Positions 16,208 through 24,634 are shown, counted from the stretch's first letter. The stretch: DNA of 64,000 nucleotides from an uncultured Balneola sp. (GCA_913058495.1 CAJXQC010000001.1:124779-188778); one strand, 5' to 3'. The notes: generated by a model not told the origin, from the sequence alone. A program made the numbers and translations.

Positions 16208-16300
16208 CCATTTCATCTGACGGATTCCCCGTCTGATGGAATATTGAGTTAGCGAATCAAGCTAGTTCTTTCGGTCAGGCAGGAAATCTGTCAGACCGAA
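16208..16300. repeat. REP doublet copy 3
   Basis: Hairpin A has arms 16211-16223 and 16229-16241 (CATCTGACGG core). Hairpin B has arms TTCGGTCAGGCAG (16270-16282) and CTGTCAGACCGAA (16288-16300), here with two stem mismatches. The linker is identical to copy 2 over about 22 bases. It lies 2 bases after the end of the TRIC gene (minus strand). Confidence 0.85.
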
Positions 16301-16302
16301 TC

Positions 16303-16908
16303 TCAAACCTTCATCTTTGGCAACGAAAGGTCGAGCTTAATGGCAGCAACGCGTATTCCGATAACTACCCCGGTAGTAATGACATAGTTCAAATTGGTTG
16401 CTATATCAAAATAGATGCCGAGATAGAAAACCAAAGCTCCCATCAAGCAAGCAGTGGCATAGATCTCTTTTCTAAAAATAAGCGGAACTTCTCTGCATAG
16501 AATATCCCGGATAATCCCACCAACCACTGCGGAGGTCATTCCCATGATTCCTGCCATAAACGGATTTAATCCGAAAGCCAAAGCCTTTTCCATTCCACTG
16601 ATCGTAAACAACGCTATCCCAATGGTATCAAATAAAAAGAGCGGTTTATTGATATCATCCAATCTGTTTCTGATCAGATAAGTAAATGGAATTGCAGACA
16701 AGATCACAATGGGATAAGTCATATCGCCGATCCAGGTTATGGACTCGCTTCCAATCAGAATATCACGAACGGTTCCGCCACCAATAGCCGTCGCAAAACC
16801 GATCACAGCCGCTCCGAAAATATCGAGATCTTTCTTAGCCGCCATCCTGATGCCACTTATAGCAAATACAAAAGTCCCGATAAGATCAAGGATGGAGATG
16901 ATGGTCAT
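16303..16908 (-). CDS. TRIC-family (UPF0126) cation channel-like membrane protein
   Basis: 201 residues with about seven membrane segments arranged as two repeats of the same three-helix unit. G-F-A-T-A-I-G-G-G-T-V-R-D-I-L-I in repeat 1 corresponds to G-M-T-S-A-V-V-G-G-I-I-R-D-I-L in repeat 2, the glycine-rich kinked-helix motif of prokaryotic TRIC channels (YadS/YicG group). Bacterial TRIC proteins form trimers permeable to K+ or Na+, but their physiology is uncertain. Its stop codon abuts REP doublet 3. No operon partner is clear; Mrp lies 102 bases upstream on the same strand. Confidence 0.88.
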   Translation of the reverse strand: MTIISILDLIGTFVFAISGIRMAAKKDLDIFGAAVIGFATAIGGGTVRDILIGSESITWIGDMTYPIVILSAIPFTYLIRNRLDDINKPLFLFDTIGIALFTISGMEKALAFGLNPFMAGIMGMTSAVVGGIIRDILCREVPLIFRKEIYATACLMGALVFYLGIYFDIATNLNYVITTGVVIGIRVAAIKLDLSLPKMKV

Positions 16909-17009
16909 TTATTGATTATTTAAAAGAGCTTACCATATTTAATCATCTCCCTTCAAAGGGAGATGGTCTGCTATTTGAAATTTGAACATTGTCATTTTCG
17001 CGCAGCGAC

Positions 17010-18134
17010 TCACGGTCTAAATTTAATATCCACTTTCTTAGTCGTTTCACCGGATTTCGAGCGCAGTTCCAGTTGTTGCTTCATGTTTTCCGTTGCACCG
17101 ACAAAAGCTCTTGCAGAGAAAGAAGAATCATCAGCTAAAACAATAGGCAATCCATTATCTCCTGCTTCGCGAACAGTTTGTTCGATGGGGATCTCGCCCA
17201 ACACAGGTACTCCCATTTCTTTAGCTAAATGTTTGGCACCGCCATCACCAAAAATGTAGTACTTCTTTTCGGGCATATCCGGAGGTGTGAAATACGCCAT
17301 GTTCTCGACAACACCCAGAACAGGAACATTCACTTTCTTGAACATCGCCACTCCTTTTCGAACATCATCCAAAGCTACAACTTGCGGTGTTGATACGATC
17401 ACAGCTCCGCTTAACGGCACCGTTTGTACAATGGTAAGTTGGATATCACCTGTTCCCGGAGGAAGATCCATGATCAGATAATCCAGTTCGCCCCATTCCA
17501 CTTCGGTCATAAATTGTTTAATGGCGCTGGTAGCCATTGGTCCACGCCAAACCATCGCCTGATCCACATCCACTAAAAAACCCATAGAAACCATTTTGAT
17601 TCCGTGTCGCTCTATAGGAACTAATTTCTTTTGTGTGGTGATGTTCGGCTTTTCAAACACATTGAACATGGTTGGAATACTAGGACCATAAATATCGGTA
17701 TCCATCAGTCCAACTTTGTATCCGTCTTTTGCTAAAGCGGAAGCGATGTTTACGGCTACAGTAGATTTTCCCACTCCACCTTTTCCGGATGCTACGGCAA
17801 TGATATTCTTAACACCCAAAAGAACTTCTTCCTGTTTCTGCTGAGTTTGTTGGGGAGCCTGTTCCGGTTTGCCCTTTCTCTTGGAAACATTAATTCCCAC
17901 CTGAATGTCAACTACGGCTTCTCCGTCAATGAACTTGTGAATAGCTTCTTCACATTGACGTTGAATTTGTTGAGCAAGAGCATCGTTTTTCTCGGGCATT
18001 TCCAGCGTAAAGGAAATGTATTTATCCTGAATGATGATATCATGGATCATATCCAGTGAGATCAGGTCCTGTTTTTCTGTTGGATGGAGAACGTGAGCAA
18101 GTGCGGTTTTGATCTGCTCTTTGTTGATGGACAT
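17010..18134 (-). CDS. mrp: Mrp/NBP35-family iron-sulfur carrier ATPase
   Basis: P-loop scaffold/carrier for Fe-S clusters (ApbC/Mrp). The N-terminal MIP18/DUF59 domain (residues 1-85, with L-I-S-L-D-M-I-H-D-I) precedes the deviant Walker A G-K-G-G-V-G-K-S-T at about 116-124. Then come D-T-D-I-Y-G-P-S-I-P, W-R-G-P-M, Y-L-I-M-D-L-P-P-G-T-G-D, and V-V-E-N-M-A-Y-F. In this region many Mrp proteins have C-x-x-C; none is seen after M-A-Y-F, as in other Bacteroidota/DUF59-Mrp forms where the motif is degenerate. The length of 374 residues and the start at ATG 18134 are normal. Confidence 0.92.
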   Translation of the reverse strand: MSINKEQIKTALAHVLHPTEKQDLISLDMIHDIIIQDKYISFTLEMPEKNDALAQQIQRQCEEAIHKFIDGEAVVDIQVGINVSKRKGKPEQAPQQTQQKQEEVLLGVKNIIAVASGKGGVGKSTVAVNIASALAKDGYKVGLMDTDIYGPSIPTMFNVFEKPNITTQKKLVPIERHGIKMVSMGFLVDVDQAMVWRGPMATSAIKQFMTEVEWGELDYLIMDLPPGTGDIQLTIVQTVPLSGAVIVSTPQVVALDDVRKGVAMFKKVNVPVLGVVENMAYFTPPDMPEKKYYIFGDGGAKHLAKEMGVPVLGEIPIEQTVREAGDNGLPIVLADDSSFSARAFVGATENMKQQLELRSKSGETTKKVDIKFRP

Positions 18135-18218
18135 ATACTTTTTAAAGGATTTTTTTCTTTATTCTTATATCAGCAATAAAGATACAAAGAATTAGATTGA
18201 GTATTGGAAGGGAAAGTG

Positions 18219-18752
18219 GTGAAAACAAGTATAGGACTAAAAGAGAAGTTTAGACAACGTGCACTATTGTTAATAGCACTAGTGACGATCCTAGGATGTC
18301 ATTCATATACAGACTTTGAAAGAACCCCACCGTTAGAAGAAGAATTCGATTTTACTACTTATTGGCAAGATGAAGCAAGAGACTCTTTAACAGTTAGTGG
18401 TATAGAGGTAGAACAAGGGCTTAATAAACCAAATTATTATGAAATAAGAGATGCAGAAACTCAAAAAAGAATTACATATCCATACCTATTTTTAATTACA
18501 GATATAACAGACTCTACATTTATAACCATATCTGGTAATGTGACATTTGAATCCGGGTTGAGATATTTGCTACTTCCTAATTATTCTCGATTAATGTTAA
18601 TTGAGAAAGAAACATTAGAAATATTACTCGACTTAAAAATAGATGAACATATATCTAATGCTAAAGTTATAGATGACCATATTTACTTTTGGTATAGAGC
18701 TGATCAAGGATATAAGGTTACGTATAGTTTGGGAAGAGTTAAGATTAACTGA
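18219..18752 (+). CDS. Putative lipoprotein of unknown function
   Basis: Unrecognised. GTG 18219 is chosen because GGAAGGG lies 6 bases before it; a TTG at 18204 and a GTG at 18216 are in the same frame. The N-terminus has a basic region, a hydrophobic run A-L-L-L-I-A-L-V-T-I-L-G-C, and a lipobox Cys. The mature part of about 150 residues contains beta-rich sequence with T-D-I-T-D-S-T-F and W-Y-R-A-D motifs of no known meaning. Codon use is more AT-rich than in the flanking Mrp and GcvT genes, which is mild evidence for acquisition. It stands alone. Confidence 0.6.
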   Translation: MKTSIGLKEKFRQRALLLIALVTILGCHSYTDFERTPPLEEEFDFTTYWQDEARDSLTVSGIEVEQGLNKPNYYEIRDAETQKRITYPYLFLITDITDSTFITISGNVTFESGLRYLLLPNYSRLMLIEKETLEILLDLKIDEHISNAKVIDDHIYFWYRADQGYKVTYSLGRVKIN

Positions 18753-18788
18753 CTCAAAAACATCTAAAGTCTTAATCTCTTTAACCTC

Positions 18789-18872
18789 GTTCCGTACCTC
18801 CGGTGCGGAATGCTGCTTGGGAGCTCAGCTCCCAGTACTTTTATCATAAACCCACCGCAAGCGCCTCGCTTG
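18789..18872. repeat. Three consecutive hairpins (REP-like, second family)
   Basis: Hairpin 1 is GTTCCGTACC (18789-18798) with GGTGCGGAAT (18802-18811), using two G-T pairs. Hairpin 2 is TGGGAGCT c AGCTCCCA (18818-18834), perfect. Hairpin 3 is CAAGCG cct CGCTTG (18858-18872), perfect. They occupy the gap between the lipoprotein gene and the RelBE pair. There is no strong U-run directly after a stem. A decayed relative (GTTCCGTG...CACGAA) may be at about 36099-36130. Confidence 0.65.
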
Positions 18873-18911
18873 TTCGATCTTTCCAAGCCAAGACTCTGAT
18901 ATTAATTCTAA

Positions 18912-18963
18912 TTCGTTCTTATATACCAAAAAAGTATATTTGTCGTACTTGTATTACATGTAA
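18912..18963 (+). promoter_or_regulatory. Candidate promoter and operator of the RelBE module
   Basis: TATATTTG (18935-18942) fits the Bacteroidota -7 consensus TAnnTTTG. TTCG (18912-18915), 19 bases upstream, is one base off the -33 TTTG. Downstream, the perfect 10-bp palindrome TTACATGTAA (18954-18963) ends 16 bases before the antitoxin ATG, where a ribbon-helix-helix antitoxin would be expected to bind for autorepression. Use of this promoter class in this organism is an assumption. Confidence 0.4.
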
Positions 18964-18979
18964 ACAAATTCATTGAACT

Positions 18980-19195
18980 ATGCCTATTACAGTACGTTTA
19001 GGAGAATCGGTTGAAAAGCGACTGGATGAGTTGGCAAAACTTACCGGTCGCACCAAAACTTATTACATCCGTCAGGCTTTGGAAGAAAAGTTGGACGAAA
19101 TGGAAGATTTGTACATGGCTGAACAGCGTATTGAAGAGCCTCAAAAGCACTGGAGTCTGGACGAGATAGAGTGCGGCGATGATCTGGAAAGTTGA
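18980..19195 (+). CDS. relB: Ribbon-helix-helix antitoxin (RelB/DinJ-like)
   Basis: A 71-residue antitoxin. The N-terminal strand and two helices, I-T-V-R-L-G-E-S-V-E-K-R-L-D-E-L-A then G-R-T-K-T-Y-Y-I-R-Q-A-L-E-E-K-L, form the RHH DNA-binding fold. The acidic C-terminal tail would wrap the toxin. Its end overlaps the toxin start by 17 bases, the usual coupling in these modules. It binds and inactivates the RelE-type toxin and probably represses its own promoter at the palindrome just upstream. Confidence 0.88.
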   Translation: MPITVRLGESVEKRLDELAKLTGRTKTYYIRQALEEKLDEMEDLYMAEQRIEEPQKHWSLDEIECGDDLES

Positions 19196-19451
19196 ATTTG
19201 ACGATCGTGCCCGTAAAGAACTCAGAAAGCTAGATAAGCAAACTCAGGATCGGATTCTGAAATGGCTACGTACTAATCTAGCGACAGAAGAAGATCCGAG
19301 AAGAACAGGGAAATCTCTGAAAGGCAGAATGAAAGGACTGTGGCGATACCGGGTTGGAGATTATCGAATTGTCAGCCAGATTCAGGATGAACAGATTTTG
19401 ATTCTGGTTATTCGAATCGGACATCGGCGGGATATTTATGATAAGAAGTGA
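19179..19451 (+). CDS. relE: RelE/StbE-family toxin
   Basis: 90 residues with the RelE/ParE fold order: an opening W-K-V-E-F-D-D-R-A-R-K-E-L-R-K-L-D, a helix with I-L-K-W-L, then G-L-W-R-Y-R-V-G-D-Y-R-I-V and the closing I-R-I-G-H-R-R-D-I-Y. The Arg and terminal Tyr of these last motifs are those used by RelE mRNA interferases on the ribosome. The start lies inside the antitoxin gene. It is intact and of full length, so the module may be functional. Confidence 0.88.
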   Translation: MIWKVEFDDRARKELRKLDKQTQDRILKWLRTNLATEEDPRRTGKSLKGRMKGLWRYRVGDYRIVSQIQDEQILILVIRIGHRRDIYDKK

Positions 19452-19504
19452 ATAAGTTAAGTATGCTTAAAATTATATATCGAGTTTCTAATCTTGTTTC
19501 AATA

Positions 19505-20140
19505 ATGAAAGTATCAACATTTAGCTTTTTTCTGTGTTTTTGCATCCTTTTAAGTTCAAAGCCAATTTTGGGTCAGGAATCTGAGGAGTATTCTATCATT
19601 TTAAAACCTATGACATATCAGGGATTAGATACTGACTGGGACGGAAAGAGAATTAGGATGAGTACTAATGGACTTTCAATTGGAATTACGGTTAGCGCAA
19701 ATGCATATGAAACGAATTATTATCCTAATGGAAGAGAAAGCAACAGTAATACCGCAGAGAATAAGTCGAGTGATTTAGAAAAAGAACTCATTTTATACAA
19801 TATAACATCCAGAATATCACTGAATACAAGTTCAGAAAACATTTCTGTATTTACAGAAAGTGTAGGAGTATCATTTTCAAGTGAAGTTCATAACCCTGAT
19901 AAAACTTCGATTCTATATTATTCTTTACCAAGTGATACCACAAAGGTTTTTATGAAAGACAACCCATACAGTGCAGAGTTTCCATATCAAGTATTGTTAT
20001 TTTACCCAAGGTTTCAACAGAAACTATCTAGCGATACCTTGAATATCGATCTTCATTTACCCATTATTCAAACACCAGAGGGAAATCGAATTATGGAAAG
20101 CCGTGTGATTAAGTTAGAGGGTACAATTAAACGAAATTAA
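19505..20140 (+). CDS. Exported protein of unknown function
   Basis: The ATG at 19505 is preferred over an in-frame GTG at 19448, which overlaps the toxin stop, because it opens a signal peptide (M-K-V-S-T-F-S-F-F-L-C-F-C-I-L-L, cleavage near G-Q-E). The mature 190 residues are beta-rich and end with a charged strand; no domain is recognised. Codon use is AT-rich, like the gene at 18219. It follows the toxin-antitoxin pair directly, so it may be transcribed with it, but a functional link is not implied. Confidence 0.6.
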   Translation: MKVSTFSFFLCFCILLSSKPILGQESEEYSIILKPMTYQGLDTDWDGKRIRMSTNGLSIGITVSANAYETNYYPNGRESNSNTAENKSSDLEKELILYNITSRISLNTSSENISVFTESVGVSFSSEVHNPDKTSILYYSLPSDTTKVFMKDNPYSAEFPYQVLLFYPRFQQKLSSDTLNIDLHLPIIQTPEGNRIMESRVIKLEGTIKRN

Positions 20141-20235
20141 AAGAAGAAATTTCCAATTCTTAATTCTATCCCTTTCTCTAAAAATCATTAACTTAATGAG
20201 GATTAAGAACAAAACGACACAAACTAACTATACGA

Positions 20236-21336
20236 ATGGCTAAAAAAACACCGTTTCATGCTATCCATCAAAAAGAAGGCGGGAAACTTGTAGAATTTGC
20301 CGGATTTGAAATGCCGGTTCAGTACAAAGGAATTAAGGCAGAACATGCAGCCGTTCGTAATGATGTGGGCGTTTTCGATGTATCTCATATGGGTGAGTTT
20401 TACATTCACGGACCGGAAGCACTTGATCTGGTTCAGCATATCTCAGTAAATGATGCTTCAAAATTAGTTCCGGGAAAAGCACAGTACACGTGCATGTGCT
20501 ATGAAGATGGCGGGATTGTAGACGACATGATCGTGTACAAACTGTTCGAAGAAGATCAGTACATACTTGTTGTAAACGGCGCGAACGTAGATAAAGATCT
20601 GGCCTGGGTAAACAGCCAAAACACTTTTGATGCCACAGTAGTTGATATGTCGGATGACACTTGTTTGCTTGCAGTTCAGGGACCGAAATCAGTAGACTCG
20701 CTGCAAAAGCTTACCGATCTAGATCTTTCAGAGATCGGATTCTATAGTTTTAAAATGGGAACATTAGCCGGATTTGAAAACATCGTGTTTTCAGCAACAG
20801 GATACACCGGGGAGAAAGGATTTGAGATCTATTTCGATAAAAACAATGTAGATCCGGAAGCAGTTTGGAACGCTATCTTTGAAGCAGGAGAAGAATTCGG
20901 GATCGAACCGTGTGGTTTAGGTGCTCGTGACACGCTGAGATTGGAAATGGGTTTTGCTCTTTATGGCAACGACATCACCAAAGACACTAATCCGCTGGAA
21001 GCACGATTGGGTTGGATCACCAAATTTGATAAAGGTGATTTTGTAGGAAAAGAAGCTCTTCTCAAGAAAAAAGAAGAAGGAAATTCGCGACAATTAGTTG
21101 GCTTTGTAATGAACGACGAACGCAACATTCCGCGTCATGGATACGAAATAGTGGACGAATCAGGAAATACCATTGGCGAAGTTGCCAGCGGAACAATGTC
21201 GATCACTTTGGGTAAAGGAATAGGGATGGGTTATGTGAAAAAAGAATTTGCTGCTGAAGGCAACACTATCCATATTGCGATCCGTAAAAAAACAGCGGAA
21301 GCTACAGTAACACGCCCTCCATTTATAAAAAAGTGA
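20236..21336 (+). CDS. gcvT: Glycine cleavage system T protein (aminomethyltransferase)
   Basis: Transfers the methylene group of glycine from the H protein to tetrahydrofolate and releases ammonia, in the cytoplasm. It shows the standard N-terminus (F-A-G-F-E-M-P-V-Q-Y), V-F-D-V-S-H-M-G-E-F, N-D-A-S-K-L-V-P-G-K-A-Q-Y, G-G-I-V-D-D-M-I-V-Y with the folate-site Asp, T-G-Y-T-G-E-K-G-F-E-I-Y, and L-G-A-R-D-T-L-R-L-E-M. Its 366 residues are a normal length. It begins a run of plus-strand genes; comB follows after 24 bases. The gcvH and gcvP partners are not in the window. Confidence 0.95.
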   Translation: MAKKTPFHAIHQKEGGKLVEFAGFEMPVQYKGIKAEHAAVRNDVGVFDVSHMGEFYIHGPEALDLVQHISVNDASKLVPGKAQYTCMCYEDGGIVDDMIVYKLFEEDQYILVVNGANVDKDLAWVNSQNTFDATVVDMSDDTCLLAVQGPKSVDSLQKLTDLDLSEIGFYSFKMGTLAGFENIVFSATGYTGEKGFEIYFDKNNVDPEAVWNAIFEAGEEFGIEPCGLGARDTLRLEMGFALYGNDITKDTNPLEARLGWITKFDKGDFVGKEALLKKKEEGNSRQLVGFVMNDERNIPRHGYEIVDESGNTIGEVASGTMSITLGKGIGMGYVKKEFAAEGNTIHIAIRKKTAEATVTRPPFIKK

Positions 21337-21360
21337 GAGAACATATTTTAAAGAACTACG

Positions 21361-22098
21361 ATGGCTAGACTAGATTACATGGACGTATATTTTTCGGTGC
21401 AATCCTTTCAGGAAGAGGATCTGCGTGGAAAATCTGCGGTTATTATTGATGTGCTGAGGGCTGCTTCGTCGATGGTGACGGCGCTGAGTAACGGTGCAAA
21501 AAAGATCATTCCGGTTGGAGCAATGGAAGACGCAGTCCGTATTGCCCAAACTATGGACAACAAGGATTATCTGCTTTGCGGAGAGCAAAATGGTCATAAG
21601 ATCGAAGGTTTTCATTTAGGAAACTCACCGTTGGAGTACACAGAAGATGTAGTAGCGGATAAAACGTTGATCATCAACACCACAAACGGAACGAAGGCGA
21701 TCAAAAAAGCAGCGCTTGCAAATCGTATGTATGTGGGCTGTTTTCTAAATCAGAAAAGCATTTTGAAAGTACTGGAAGACCACGATGATGATGTGGTTTT
21801 GATCTGTTCAGGTTGGCAGGGAAAAATGTCGTTAGAAGATACGCTGTTCGCTGGATCTATTATTTATAAAATGTGCAAAGGAAAGCTTCCGAAGAATACC
21901 AAAGACGGAGTAAAGGTCGCGTTTAGTTTATATCAGAGCTATAAAGATGAGCTGGAAACAGCCATTGAATCCAGCGATCATGCAATTCGTCTTAAAGAAC
22001 TTGTTCCTGACGGGGATATTCCTTTTGTTTGTGAAGTAGATAAATTTGACGTCCTTCCGGGAATGAAGGATGGAATTTTAATCAATTTGAATGGCTAA
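21361..22098 (+). CDS. comB: 2-phosphosulfolactate phosphatase
   Basis: Hydrolyses (R)-2-phospho-3-sulfolactate to sulfolactate. ComB features are visible: M-D-V-Y-F-S-V, the V-I-I-D-V-L-R-A-A-S-S-M-V-T-A-L near residues 26-41, C-G-E-Q-N-G-H-K-I-E-G-F-H-L-G-N-S-P-L-E-Y, then T-T-N-G-T-K-A-I, and C-S-G-W-Q-G-K-M-S-L-E-D-T-L-F-A-G. The length of 245 residues is typical. Its stop overlaps the ftsK start by 8 bases. The preceding enzyme of the pathway, ComA, is encoded at 54.5 kb. In other phyla this pair leads to coenzyme M or sulfolactate; in this lineage sulfonolipid synthesis is an attractive but unproven sink. Confidence 0.9.
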   Translation: MARLDYMDVYFSVQSFQEEDLRGKSAVIIDVLRAASSMVTALSNGAKKIIPVGAMEDAVRIAQTMDNKDYLLCGEQNGHKIEGFHLGNSPLEYTEDVVADKTLIINTTNGTKAIKKAALANRMYVGCFLNQKSILKVLEDHDDDVVLICSGWQGKMSLEDTLFAGSIIYKMCKGKLPKNTKDGVKVAFSLYQSYKDELETAIESSDHAIRLKELVPDGDIPFVCEVDKFDVLPGMKDGILINLNG

Positions 22099-24634
22099 AA
22101 AGAAGTTAAATACAGCCGGAAATTCTAAGGCAGGTATTGACGATAACCGAAAAGTAGAGATCATCGGAGTAATAATTATTGCTCTTGCGATTTTACTTGG
22201 CTTAAGTATCGTTTCCTACACTCCGGAAGATTACCAATATGCGACCAAACTGTCGTTTATGGATCTTTTCAATAAAGATGCATCCTCCAGATTAGTGCAA
22301 AACTGGCTTGGGCCTGTGGGAGCTTATCTTTCGCATTTCGTGGTTCATCAACTGTTTGGTTATACCAGTTTTATTTTGGCGGTTCTGATCTTTTTCCAAG
22401 GTTGGCACATTTTCAGAAGGCGGAATTATAAAGACCTGAGCTGGATCACCATTTTGGGTGTTTGGAGCATGATCCTTTTCTCAACTGTTTTGGGATGGAT
22501 GAACTTCAATCTTGATTTTCCTGCTGATTCAGTATGGAGCGGAGCGGCCGGAGTAGCAATCTCAAAAGTGCTTCAGAACTTTACCAGTAGTATCGGATCC
22601 GGAATAATCTTATCACTCTTGGCGATCGTAACGTTATTGTTACTTTGGGACAGAGATCTTCAAAAATCCATCGACAATCTGAAATTATGGATCGAAAACG
22701 TTCAGCAGAAACTGGAAGATGCCCGCATTGCCCGCGCTGAAAAGAAAGAAATAAAAGCACAGGAAAGAGAAGAGCGTTTAGCCGAAAGAAGAGCAGAACG
22801 TGAAGCGGCTAAAGAAGAAAAAGCAGTCAAGAAAGAAGAGAAAAAGAGCGCTAAAGCTGAAACTAAAAAAGAAGTTAAAGAGCCCGAAGCGCCTGCGCCA
22901 ACGATTGATGACATTGTAGCAAAATCTCACGAACAAGATCTGGAGCGCATCGAAAAGGAAAAACGAGCTTCTGATGACATCGATAACAGACAAAAAGCGG
23001 CTATAGACAAAAAATCTAATCTGGAAGAAAAAGAAGTTCTGGACGAGGACAGTGAAGAGCTGGAAGTTTCGGTATACAAAGGCGAAGGCGATGAGGAAGC
23101 CGGAGAAAGAGATCTGGACAAGATAAATCGGGATAAAGCGAAGGAAGTTCCTGTTATCAGATATAAGTTCCCAACCATTGATCTTTTAGACACGCCCGCA
23201 GAAGACAGAACAGAAGTTGATCTGGAAGAGATTCGGGAAAACAAGCGCATCATCCTGGATAAACTGAAAAGACACCGAATTGAGATCGTTGGAATTAACG
23301 CCATTGTGGGCCCAACGGTAACGCTGTATGAACTTGAGCCGGCACCGGATGTTAAGATCAGTAAGATCGAAAGCTATTCCAATGACTTAAAAATGGCGAT
23401 GGCTTCAAAAGGTTTACGCATGCTTTCTCCGATTCCGGGAAAATCTGCAGTTGGGATTGAAGTTCCGAACAGCACGCGCGAAATGGTGTACATCAAGCAG
23501 GTCATCAACACAAAGAAATTTGTTGAAACAGACATGACCTTGCCGGTTGCATTCGGTAAAACGATCGAAAATGAAGTGTTCATGATCGACCTTACAAAAA
23601 TGCCTCACTTGTTAATGGCGGGAGCAACCGGTTCCGGTAAATCGGTTGGTGTGAATACGATTATTACTTGTCTGCTTTATAAGTGCGATCCGGAAAATCT
23701 GAAATTTGTGATGATCGATCCGAAGAAGATCGAATTGGCATTGTATCGAAATATCCAGAATCATTTTCTGGCGATGCTACCTAATGCAGACGAACCGATC
23801 GTAACAGATACTTCCAAAGCTCTGGATACACTGAACAGTGTGTGTAAGGAAATGGATGATCGCTATGATCTACTGAAAATGGCGCTGGTTCGGGATATCA
23901 AAGCGTACAACAAGAAATTCAAAGAAGGCGAACTGGACGAAGAATTAGGTCATCGCCATCTGCCTTACATCGTAGTTATCATCGACGAGCTTGCTGACTT
24001 AATGATGACAGCCGGAAAACAAATTGAAGAGCCTATCGCCCGTCTAGCTCAGCTTGCACGAGCTATTGGAATCCATTTGGTGGTTGCAACTCAGCGACCG
24101 TCTGTAAATGTAATTACAGGTACAATCAAGGCGAACTTCCCGGCACGAATTGCTTATCAAGTTGCATCAAAAGTAGATTCCAGAACTATTCTGGATATGG
24201 GTGGAGCGGATCAGTTGGTTGGAGCCGGAGATATGCTGTTTACCAACGGCGCAGGAATGACCAGACTTCAAAATGCATTTGTATCAACAGAAGAAGTAGA
24301 AAGAATAAACTCATTTATTGGCCAACAAGCCGGGTATAAGGAACCATTTCATCTGCCGATAATACAAGAGGACAATGTAGGAATACCTGACCCGTTAGAT
24401 GATATAGATGAAATGTTTCAGGCTGCAGCCAAAGTTGTGGTGTTACATCAACAGGGATCCGTTTCATTATTACAAAGAAAATTAAAGATCGGCTACAACA
24501 GAGCCGGCAGAATCATAGATCAACTATTTAATGCAGGAATCGTTGGACCATATCAAGGAAGTACCGCACGCGATGTTCTCGTTCAGGAAGAAGAAGAATT
24601 ACAAGAGATCTTTGATGGCCTTGAAAACCTCTAG
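22091..24634 (+). CDS. ftsK: FtsK/SpoIIIE-family DNA translocase
   Basis: A septum-located motor that clears chromosome ends before division. The N-terminal 200 residues have four membrane segments. A highly charged Lys/Glu/Arg linker follows (about 205-340). The motor domain carries Walker A A-T-G-S-G-K-S-V-G (about 512-520), Walker B V-I-I-D-E-L-A-D-L-M, and the A-T-Q-R-P-S-V-N-V-I-T-G motif. The C-terminal winged-helix gamma domain (Q-R-K-L-K-I-G-Y-N-R-A-G-R-I-I-D-Q-L) would read polar KOPS-like sites. The length of 847 residues is normal. It overlaps comB by 8 bases and lolA by 20, so it is translationally coupled on both sides. Confidence 0.96.
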   Translation: MAKKKLNTAGNSKAGIDDNRKVEIIGVIIIALAILLGLSIVSYTPEDYQYATKLSFMDLFNKDASSRLVQNWLGPVGAYLSHFVVHQLFGYTSFILAVLIFFQGWHIFRRRNYKDLSWITILGVWSMILFSTVLGWMNFNLDFPADSVWSGAAGVAISKVLQNFTSSIGSGIILSLLAIVTLLLLWDRDLQKSIDNLKLWIENVQQKLEDARIARAEKKEIKAQEREERLAERRAEREAAKEEKAVKKEEKKSAKAETKKEVKEPEAPAPTIDDIVAKSHEQDLERIEKEKRASDDIDNRQKAAIDKKSNLEEKEVLDEDSEELEVSVYKGEGDEEAGERDLDKINRDKAKEVPVIRYKFPTIDLLDTPAEDRTEVDLEEIRENKRIILDKLKRHRIEIVGINAIVGPTVTLYELEPAPDVKISKIESYSNDLKMAMASKGLRMLSPIPGKSAVGIEVPNSTREMVYIKQVINTKKFVETDMTLPVAFGKTIENEVFMIDLTKMPHLLMAGATGSGKSVGVNTIITCLLYKCDPENLKFVMIDPKKIELALYRNIQNHFLAMLPNADEPIVTDTSKALDTLNSVCKEMDDRYDLLKMALVRDIKAYNKKFKEGELDEELGHRHLPYIVVIIDELADLMMTAGKQIEEPIARLAQLARAIGIHLVVATQRPSVNVITGTIKANFPARIAYQVASKVDSRTILDMGGADQLVGAGDMLFTNGAGMTRLQNAFVSTEEVERINSFIGQQAGYKEPFHLPIIQEDNVGIPDPLDDIDEMFQAAAKVVVLHQQGSVSLLQRKLKIGYNRAGRIIDQLFNAGIVGPYQGSTARDVLVQEEEELQEIFDGLENL

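Larger units (their letters stand above)
14740..16300. mobile_element. REP/RAYT block: three REP doublets bracketing an unknown gene and a RAYT transposase
   Basis: Three direct copies of a two-hairpin REP element (14740-14835, 15425-15518 and 16208-16300) bound two genes, both on the minus strand. An unknown gene lies between copies 1 and 2 and a Y1 transposase between copies 2 and 3. Copies 2 and 3 are nearly identical, including the linker TGAGTTAGCGAATCAAGC; copy 1 has diverged, mostly in its linker. RAYT enzymes are known to be flanked by cognate REP sequences, so copies 2 and 3 are the probable ends of the RAYT unit. Whether copy 1 plus the unknown gene moves with it is inference. No target duplication was identified. 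Confidence 0.6.

Noticed and set aside
22702-23304. Antisense frames over the FtsK linker
   Set aside because: They mirror the Lys/Glu-rich linker. They have no ribosome site and no homology that I can see.
24531-24614. Upstream start for LolA
   Set aside because: It would overlap ftsK by over 100 bases and would push the signal peptide inward. ATG 24615 begins it directly.
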